NCBI GenBank assembly: GCA_012838715.1
Contig: DUOR01000140.1
Coordinates: 1 to 18,979, forward strand
Direction of reading: 5' to 3'
From: Actinomycetales bacterium
Lineage (GTDB): Bacteria > Actinomycetota > Actinomycetes > Mycobacteriales > Mycobacteriaceae
Length of the DNA: 18,979 nucleotides
A program made the translations under genes and the position numbers. Shown here one piece after another: positions 13,459 through 18,979 of this stretch. How positions within the stretch are numbered: position 1 is the stretch's first letter; every line of letters begins with the position of its first letter. Under the pieces are notes generated by a model. It did no database searches. It was given only the letters and a program-made list of their open reading frames with translations, and was not told the DNA's origin.

Positions 13459-15219
13459 ATGAACGCATCGCAATCGAAGGCCTGGCTCCGCCACTACCCC
13501 GAGTGGACGCCGCACAACCTCGAATACGGTGAGACGACCCTCACCGACGTGTACGACGCGACCATCGCGGAGTACCCGGACCGCCCGGCACTGACGTTCT
13601 TCGGGCGCACCCTCACCTACGCGGAGATGGACGCGAAGGTCCGCCGCGCCGCCGCGGGCCTGCGTGCCCTGGGCGTGCGCCGCGGCGACAAGGTGGCCAT
13701 GGTGCTGCCGAACTGCCCGCAGCACGTCATCGCCTATCACGCGACCCTGCTGCTGGGCGCCGTCGTCGTGGAGCACAACCCGCTGTACACCGCCCACGAG
13801 CTGCGCCATCCGTTCAAGGATCACGGTGCGCGCGTGGCCATCTGCTGGGACAAGGCGGTGCCGGTGCTGGAGCAGCTGCGCTCGGAGACCCCGCTGGAGA
13901 CCATCATCGGCGTGAACATGATCGACGACATGCCGTGGGTCATGCGCACCGCGCTGAAGCTGCCCCTGCCGGCGCTGCGGGCGTCGCGCGACAAGTTGCA
14001 CGCCCCCGCGCCGCAGGTGATGGGCTTCGATGCGTTGCTTTCCGACGCCGTGGGCGGCGATGGCCGGGACGTGTCGGCGGACCCGGACATCGGCGTCGAC
14101 GACGTCGCCGTCATCATGTACACCTCCGGCACGACGGGCACGCCGAAGGGTGCGCAGCTCATCCACCGCGGCCTGGTGGCGAACATCATCATGGGCAGGG
14201 CGTGGGTGCCGGGCCTGGGCACGGAGCGCGAGGTGGCGTTGGGCGTGCTGCCGATGTTCCACGCGTACGGCCTGACCATCGTGACCAACCTGTCGCTGCT
14301 CATCGGCGCGGAGCTGGTGCTGGTGCCGGCGGCGGAGATGGACCTCATCATGAAGGTGATGAAGAACAACCGGCCGACGTGGGTGCCGGGCGTGCCGACG
14401 CTGTACGAGAAGATCATCGACGCGGCGACGGAAAAGAACATCGACATCACCGGCGTGAAGTTCTCCTTCTGCGGCGCGTCGACGCTGCCGGTGTCCATCG
14501 TGGAGAAGTGGGAGCGCCTCACCGGCGGCCGCCTGGTGGAAGGCTACGGCCTGACGGAGACGTCGCCGATCATCGTGGGCAACACCATGGACGGCAACCG
14601 CCGCCCGGGGTACGTGGGCATCCCGTTCCCGGACACCGAGGTCGCCATGGTCGACCCGGAGAACCCCACCGAGTACGTCGCCGACGGCACGGAGGGCGAG
14701 GTCATCGTTCGTGGCCCGCAGGTGTTCCCGGGTTACCTGAACCGCCCGGAGGAGACCGAGAAGGCCTTCACCGACGGCCCGGACGGCGCCGAGGGCGGCC
14801 GCTGGTACCGCACCGGCGACGTCGGCGTGATGGAGGAGGACGGGTTCATCCGCCTCGTCGCCCGCATCAAGGAGGTCATCATCACCGGCGGCTTCAACGT
14901 GTACCCGGCGGAGGTGGAGGCGGTGCTGCTGGAGAACCCGGACATCGTGGACGCCACCGTCGTCGGCCTGCCGAAGGAGGACGGCTCGGAGCTGGTCGTC
15001 GCCGCGGTGTCGCTCGCCGACTACGCGAAGCTCGACGTCGACGCTTACCGACGGAAGTGCCGCGAGGATCTGACCGGCTACAAGGTCCCCCGCGCGTTCT
15101 TCCACCTCGACGAGATGCCGCGCGACCAGATGGGCAAGATCCGCCGCCGCGACGTGCGCGACGTCCTGCTCAAGCAGCTCGAGGAGAAGGGCCGCACCGT
15201 CGAGTCGCTGCTGAAGTAG
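13459..15219 (+). CDS. fadD: long-chain fatty-acid-CoA ligase (FadD type)
   Basis: 586-aa adenylate-forming enzyme expected to activate fatty acids to acyl-CoA through an acyl-AMP. Motifs in order: P-loop-like YTSGTTGTPKGAQL (221-234), FHAYGL (267-272), GYGLTETSP (362-370), TGD with D454, the hinge around VARIKEVIITGGFNVYP (467-483), and catalytic K560 in DQMGKIRRRD (556-565). Both the large N-terminal and the small C-terminal domain are complete, at typical family length. An AAGGAG 6 nt before the ATG is the clearest Shine-Dalgarno in the window. The enzyme is probably cytosolic or peripheral to the membrane and feeds beta-oxidation or lipid synthesis. It converges on murB with only a 9-bp gap. 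M. tuberculosis has other genes (Rv0483-Rv0485) between murB and mshA, so this is a lineage-specific occupant. Exact chain length is unknown. Confidence 0.92.
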   Translation: MNASQSKAWLRHYPEWTPHNLEYGETTLTDVYDATIAEYPDRPALTFFGRTLTYAEMDAKVRRAAAGLRALGVRRGDKVAMVLPNCPQHVIAYHATLLLGAVVVEHNPLYTAHELRHPFKDHGARVAICWDKAVPVLEQLRSETPLETIIGVNMIDDMPWVMRTALKLPLPALRASRDKLHAPAPQVMGFDALLSDAVGGDGRDVSADPDIGVDDVAVIMYTSGTTGTPKGAQLIHRGLVANIIMGRAWVPGLGTEREVALGVLPMFHAYGLTIVTNLSLLIGAELVLVPAAEMDLIMKVMKNNRPTWVPGVPTLYEKIIDAATEKNIDITGVKFSFCGASTLPVSIVEKWERLTGGRLVEGYGLTETSPIIVGNTMDGNRRPGYVGIPFPDTEVAMVDPENPTEYVADGTEGEVIVRGPQVFPGYLNRPEETEKAFTDGPDGAEGGRWYRTGDVGVMEEDGFIRLVARIKEVIITGGFNVYPAEVEAVLLENPDIVDATVVGLPKEDGSELVVAAVSLADYAKLDVDAYRRKCREDLTGYKVPRAFFHLDEMPRDQMGKIRRRDVRDVLLKQLEEKGRTVESLLK

Positions 15220-15228
15220 CCGCTCCCG

Positions 15229-16374
<1,146 letters not shown>

Positions 16375-16381
16375 GTCCCCC

Positions 16382-16391
16382 ACGTTAGTAT
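16382..16391. promoter_or_regulatory. overlapping divergent -10 elements of murB and the DUF2505 gene
   Basis: TAGTAT (16386-16391, plus) ends 7 nt before the ATG at 16399; TAACGT (16387-16382, minus) ends 7 nt before the GTG at 16374. The hexamers share two base pairs, so only one polymerase can melt this site at a time. Both mRNAs would be leaderless. Confidence 0.65.
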
Positions 16392-16398
16392 TGACGGC

Positions 16399-16902
16399 AT
16401 GGCTTCCCACACCGAGATCACCGCGAACGTGAACTACGCCCCCGAGAAGGTTCACGCCGCCCTGTCCGACAACGCTTACTGGACCTACCTGGCCGAGAAC
16501 ATGTCCACCCCGGCCGGCGAGGTGCTGTCCTTCAACAACGAGGGCGACCGCACCGAGGTGGAGATCAAGCAGATCATGTCCACCGACTCGCTCCCGGACG
16601 CGGTCAAGTCCCTGATTAAGAACGACCTCGTGGTCGTCCGCAAGATCTCCTGGGGCCCGCTGGCCGATGACGCCGCCGAGTCGACCGTGACCGCCGAGGT
16701 CAACGGCATGCCCGTCACCTTCGGCGGCACCCAGAACCTGCGCGCGGAGGGCGACGGCTCGGCCATCGTCACCGGTGCCGACGTCACCGTGAACGTCCCG
16801 ATGATGGGCCCGGTGCTGGAGCCGAAGGTCGCCGGCGCCGTCGACGGCCTGTTCCAGCGTGAGGCCGGCCTGCTGCAGGATTACCTCTCGAAGAACGCCT
16901 AG
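16399..16902 (+). CDS. DUF2505 domain-containing protein
   Basis: 167-aa cytosolic protein, one DUF2505 domain over nearly its whole length, a family related to the START/SRPBCC ligand-binding fold. Supporting features are the start ASHTEITANVNYAPEKVHAALSDNAYW, the alternating beta pattern through the middle, and the amphipathic C-terminal helix (GAVDGLFQREAGLLQDYLSKNA) typical of that fold. A lipid or other hydrophobic ligand is plausible but unproven. The ATG at 16399 is preceded by TAGTAT 7 nt upstream; an in-frame ATG at 16369 would lie inside the opposite gene's start and is rejected. The murB-DUF2505 divergent pair is also found in M. tuberculosis (Rv0482-Rv0481c, from memory). A strong terminator follows. 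Confidence 0.85.
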   Translation: MASHTEITANVNYAPEKVHAALSDNAYWTYLAENMSTPAGEVLSFNNEGDRTEVEIKQIMSTDSLPDAVKSLIKNDLVVVRKISWGPLADDAAESTVTAEVNGMPVTFGGTQNLRAEGDGSAIVTGADVTVNVPMMGPVLEPKVAGAVDGLFQREAGLLQDYLSKNA

Positions 16903-16920
16903 TTCCCTTTTCCCGTCCCC

Positions 16921-16961
16921 CGGGCCCGGTCCGCTTCGTGCGGCCGGGCCCGCGGTGTTTT
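16921..16961 (+). terminator. intrinsic terminator after the DUF2505 gene
   Basis: CGGGCCCGG (16921-16929) pairs with CCGGGCCCG (16944-16952), continued by CCGC/GCGG around a TTCG-containing loop. CGGTGTTTT follows. It starts 18 nt after the stop codon. Confidence 0.8.
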
Positions 16962-16983
16962 CCGGGGCGCCCGCCCGGCGCGG

Positions 16984-16989
16984 CATAAT
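16984..16989 (+). promoter_or_regulatory. -10 candidate of the methyltransferase-like gene
   Basis: CATAAT ends 6 nt before the ATG at 16996, just after the terminator of the preceding gene, giving a leaderless mRNA. Confidence 0.45.
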
Positions 16990-16995
16990 CGGGGC

Positions 16996-17844
16996 ATGCC
17001 CGAGTACCCGCACAGCCTCCGCGCGCACAATCTGCGCGCCGGTTCGTGGTCGGGTCCGGGGCCGCGTGGGGTGGTCACGCGGGGCACCACGAACCACAAT
17101 CGCCTGCGCCGCTGCGATCGGTGGGCGGTGCACCATCCGTTGGTGCGCCGTGCCCTGCTGCGTGCCGACGCGCCGTTGGCCGTGGACGTCGGCTACGGCG
17201 CGAGCCATGCGACGACGTGCGAGTGGGCGGCCCGCCTGCGCACCATCCGCCCCGACGTGGCGGTGACGGGACTGGAGATCGATCCGGAGCGGGTGCTGCC
17301 GCCCCGTGATGGCGTCAATTTCGCGCTCGGCGGGTTCGAGTTGGCGGGGCTGCACCCGCATCTGGCCCGCGCGTTCAACGTGTTGCGCCAGTACGACGTC
17401 GCCGAGGTCGATGCCGCCTGGCGGGAGGTGACGGGCCGCCTGGCCGAGGGCGGCCTGTTCATCGAGGGCACCTGCGACGAGCTGGGCCGCCGCTCCACCT
17501 GGGTGCTCCTGGACGCCCACGGCCCGCGGACGTTGACCCTCGCCTGGGATCCCTTCGACGTCGAGCGACCCTCCGACCTCGCCGAGCGTCTGCCGAAGGT
17601 GCTCATCCACCGCAACGTGCCCGGTGAGCCCATCCATGAACTGCTGCGCCGCGCCGACCGCGCGTGGGACATGTGCGCGGGGTGGGCGCCGCACGGGCCG
17701 CGGGTGCGGTGGGCGCGGGCCCGTCGCCTGCTTGCCGACGACGGCGTCCCGCTCGCCCCGGCCCGCCGGAAAATCCGCGACAACCTGCTGACGGTGCCCT
17801 TCGGTTCCGTCGCCCCCGAATACGCGGGCGGCTTCGCGGATTGA
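16996..17844 (+). CDS. class I SAM-dependent methyltransferase-like protein
   Basis: 282-aa cytosolic protein with a Rossmann-type methyltransferase core. Motif I is AVDVGYGAS (62-70) with the Gly-rich turn, the acidic end of strand 2 is TGLEIDPERV (91-100), and strand 4/5 elements are FNVLRQYDVAEVDAAW and LAEGGLFIEGTCDE. The N-terminal 45 residues are basic (TTNHNRLRRCDRWAVHH). The last third is Arg/Pro-rich and ends KIRDNLLTVPFGSVAPEYAGG; it has no family I recognise and may bind the substrate. The acceptor is unknown. The gene has its own -10, and a terminator stands before it. The gap to the next gene is 113 bp. In M. tuberculosis the corresponding position has an amidohydrolase (Rv0480c, from memory), so this gene is a lineage difference. 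Confidence 0.75.
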   Translation: MPEYPHSLRAHNLRAGSWSGPGPRGVVTRGTTNHNRLRRCDRWAVHHPLVRRALLRADAPLAVDVGYGASHATTCEWAARLRTIRPDVAVTGLEIDPERVLPPRDGVNFALGGFELAGLHPHLARAFNVLRQYDVAEVDAAWREVTGRLAEGGLFIEGTCDELGRRSTWVLLDAHGPRTLTLAWDPFDVERPSDLAERLPKVLIHRNVPGEPIHELLRRADRAWDMCAGWAPHGPRVRWARARRLLADDGVPLAPARRKIRDNLLTVPFGSVAPEYAGGFAD

Positions 17845-17944
17845 CGGTGCGGCGCCCGCACCGGCCCTGCACCGGCCCGGTCCCGGCGGGCCGATCCCGG
17901 CGGTCCCGGCAGGGACCCCATTGGCCCGGCGGCGGCGCATCCGG

Positions 17945-17950
17945 GACACT
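17945..17950 (+). promoter_or_regulatory. weak -10 candidate of the DUF2993-type gene
   Basis: GACACT (nAnnnT) ends 7 nt before the GTG at 17958. Confidence 0.3.
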
Positions 17951-17957
17951 GGGACGG

Positions 17958-18767
17958 GTGAACGCCAAGACCAGAAAGTCCAGCCGGGCCCCGGGCATCA
18001 TCCTCGGGGTCCTCGTCATCGTCGCCCTGCTGCTCGTCGCCGCGGAGATCGGCGTGCGCATGTACATCGGCAAGGAGATCGCCGCGGGCTTCCGCGAGCA
18101 CGAGGAGTCCCGCGGCGCCGTCGTCCACGAGGATCCGGAGGTGTCCTTCGGTGCGACGCCCGTCCTGTTGGCCGCGCTGACGAAGAACGTCCCCTCGATG
18201 GACATGAAGATCCCGGAGACCCTGGACATCCAGGATCCCACCGGCGACAACGGCCGCCCGACGGTCGTCGGCACGCCCCGCTCCGACGTCACCCTCACCG
18301 ACGTCGACATCACCGACCAGCGTGACCCCGTGGCCGGGCACGTGGAGGTGCACACCCACATCCCGGTCGACCTGATGCTCGCCGAGGCGAACATCAGCGC
18401 GGCCGACGCCACCGCCGGCGGCGGCATGCTGGGGGATCTGGCGCAGCAGGCGCGGCGGTTGACGAAGCTGACGCCGCACCCGGATCGCGGCGTCCTCACC
18501 GCCGAGTTCTCCGGCGGCCTGCTCACCGCCGACATCCGCCCGGTCGTCCGCGACGGCGGCATCACCGCCGAGGTCGAGGGCGGTTCCCTGCTGGGCCTGC
18601 CCACCGACGACCTGATCCGCATGATCGGCGAGGCCGCGGTTTCCGGCCCCGCGCACCAGATCGGCGCGGGCATCACCGTCCACGACGTCACCGTCACCGA
18701 CCAGGGCACCACCGCCCACCTCAGCGGAGACAACGTGCGCTTGTCGACGCTGTCCGAGCTGCGTTAG
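17958..18767 (+). CDS. membrane-anchored DUF2993 (LmeA-like) protein
   Basis: 269-aa protein with a short basic N-terminus (NAKTRKSSR), one membrane anchor (about 13-32, IILGVLVIVALLLVAAEIGV) and a large extracytoplasmic domain. That domain has the DUF2993 pattern: VSFGATPVLLAALTKNVPSMDMKIPE corresponds to the family's conserved G-P-hydrophobic segment, and repeated beta strands with TLTDVDI and ADIRPVVRDGGITAEVEGG follow. In mycobacteria, LmeA of this family acts in the periplasm on lipomannan maturation, so a role in envelope lipoglycan handling is plausible here; direct orthology to LmeA is not claimed, and Rv0479c is the positional counterpart. The GTG at 17958 is chosen because it places the basic segment directly before the anchor; no strong Shine-Dalgarno exists. 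There is no lipobox. Confidence 0.75.
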   Translation: MNAKTRKSSRAPGIILGVLVIVALLLVAAEIGVRMYIGKEIAAGFREHEESRGAVVHEDPEVSFGATPVLLAALTKNVPSMDMKIPETLDIQDPTGDNGRPTVVGTPRSDVTLTDVDITDQRDPVAGHVEVHTHIPVDLMLAEANISAADATAGGGMLGDLAQQARRLTKLTPHPDRGVLTAEFSGGLLTADIRPVVRDGGITAEVEGGSLLGLPTDDLIRMIGEAAVSGPAHQIGAGITVHDVTVTDQGTTAHLSGDNVRLSTLSELR

Positions 18768-18820
18768 CGCCGGACCGGGCGACCCGGTCAGCCCCGGGCA
18801 GGGTCGGGCCGGGCAGAACC

Positions 18821-18860
18821 GACAGAACCGGACAGAGCCGGACAGGGCCGGACAGGGCCG
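18821..18860 (+). repeat. 10-bp tandem repeat, four units
   Basis: GACAGAACCG, GACAGAGCCG, GACAGGGCCG and GACAGGGCCG lie head to tail, with a degenerate fifth unit before them (18811-18820). The array lies in the gap between two converging genes. Confidence 0.85.
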
Positions 18861-18873
18861 GTTTTAGCGGCCC
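18855..18873. terminator. possible bidirectional terminator hairpin
   Basis: GGGCCG (18855-18860) and CGGCCC (18868-18873) enclose GTTTTAG. It stands between converging genes, but the stem is short and no T-run follows. Confidence 0.3.
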
Positions 18874-18880
18874 CGGACCG

Positions 18881-18979
18881 CTACTCCCCGAGGGTGAGCT
18901 GCACCGCGTGCGCCCCGGCGGCCACCAGGTCCGCGGCGGACGGCACGGCGGCGTCGCCCGCTGCAGCGTCGCCCCCCGA
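18881..18979 (-). CDS. 3' end of an unidentified gene, cut by the window edge
   Basis: The minus strand is open from the window edge to a TAG at 18881-18883, giving 32 residues that end SAADLVAAGAHAVQLTLGE. The first residues are Gly/Ala/Asp-rich. The frame has the G/C-ending codons of the neighbours. By mycobacterial gene order the converging neighbour here would be deoC (Rv0478), but the visible tail lacks the Gly-Leu-Ser phosphate-binding segment I would expect near a DeoC C-terminus, so no name is given. Confidence 0.5.
   Translation of the reverse strand, partial: SGGDAAAGDAAVPSAADLVAAGAHAVQLTLGE

Noticed and set aside
13441..15105. Minus-strand open frame of about 550 residues opposite fadD
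   Set aside because: It is His/Arg/Val-rich antisense shadow of a complete acyl-CoA ligase.
16375..17949. Minus-strand open frame extending murB upstream to about 906 residues
   Set aside because: The extension is antisense to the DUF2505, methyltransferase-like and DUF2993 genes, is Arg/Gly/Ala-rich without any family motif, and crosses the murB -10. Long open antisense frames are expected at this GC content.
18881..18979. Naming the truncated gene deoC from gene order
   Set aside because: The visible 32 residues do not show the expected DeoC C-terminal phosphate-binding segment; synteny alone is not enough.

Overview
The window is high-GC chromosomal DNA from a mycolic-acid actinomycete (Mycobacteriales), most likely a Corynebacterium. 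The evidence is the mycothiol glycosyltransferase MshA, the SenX3/RegX3 phosphate two-component system, a 33-residue ribosomal protein of the bS22 type, and a gene order that follows, inverted, the Mycobacterium tuberculosis Rv0478-Rv0505c segment as I remember it (murB, mshA, YbjN, LysE, gpm, senX3-regX3, Rv0495c, ppx, Rv0497, proC, Rv0500A, Rv0500B, acyltransferase, SerB-like HAD). This is core housekeeping DNA. I see no prophage, transposase, CRISPR array, toxin or defence system.

Left part (1-4125): a HAD-IB phosphatase (+) converges on and overlaps an acyltransferase of the lysophospholipid type (-). Then, all on the minus strand, come the tiny bS22 gene with its own promoter and long leader, a 63-aa excisionase-like HTH protein, and proC.

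Middle (4318-13367): a ppx/GppA exopolyphosphatase and a very acidic three-pass membrane protein form a minus-strand operon. The operon shares a symmetric divergent promoter with a cysteine-rich Rv0495c-like protein (+). Next come senX3-regX3, a LysE/RhtB exporter flanked by a 20-bp direct repeat, gpmA, and the mshA-ybjN pair. The neighbourhood combines phosphate sensing (SenX3-RegX3), polyphosphate turnover (Ppx), lower glycolysis (GpmA) and mycothiol synthesis (MshA).

Right part (13459-18979): a long-chain acyl-CoA ligase (+) converges on murB (-). murB is divergent from a DUF2505 protein, which is followed by a methyltransferase-like protein and a DUF2993-type membrane-anchored protein (+). 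The last 99 bases hold the 3' end of a minus-strand gene.

The clearest cross-window signal is in translation initiation. Twelve genes that begin transcription units, and lack a convincing Shine-Dalgarno, have a -10-like hexamer (TAnnnT in seven, nAnnnT in five) only 6-8 nt before the start codon. This is the layout of leaderless mRNAs. The exceptions with real Shine-Dalgarno sites are mostly operon-internal genes, the HAD gene, fadD, bS22 and the HTH gene. Two divergent pairs have back-to-back or overlapping -10 boxes. I did not find an undescribed multi-gene system. The most unusual items are the symmetric promoters, the repeat-flanked exporter and the small-gene leaders.
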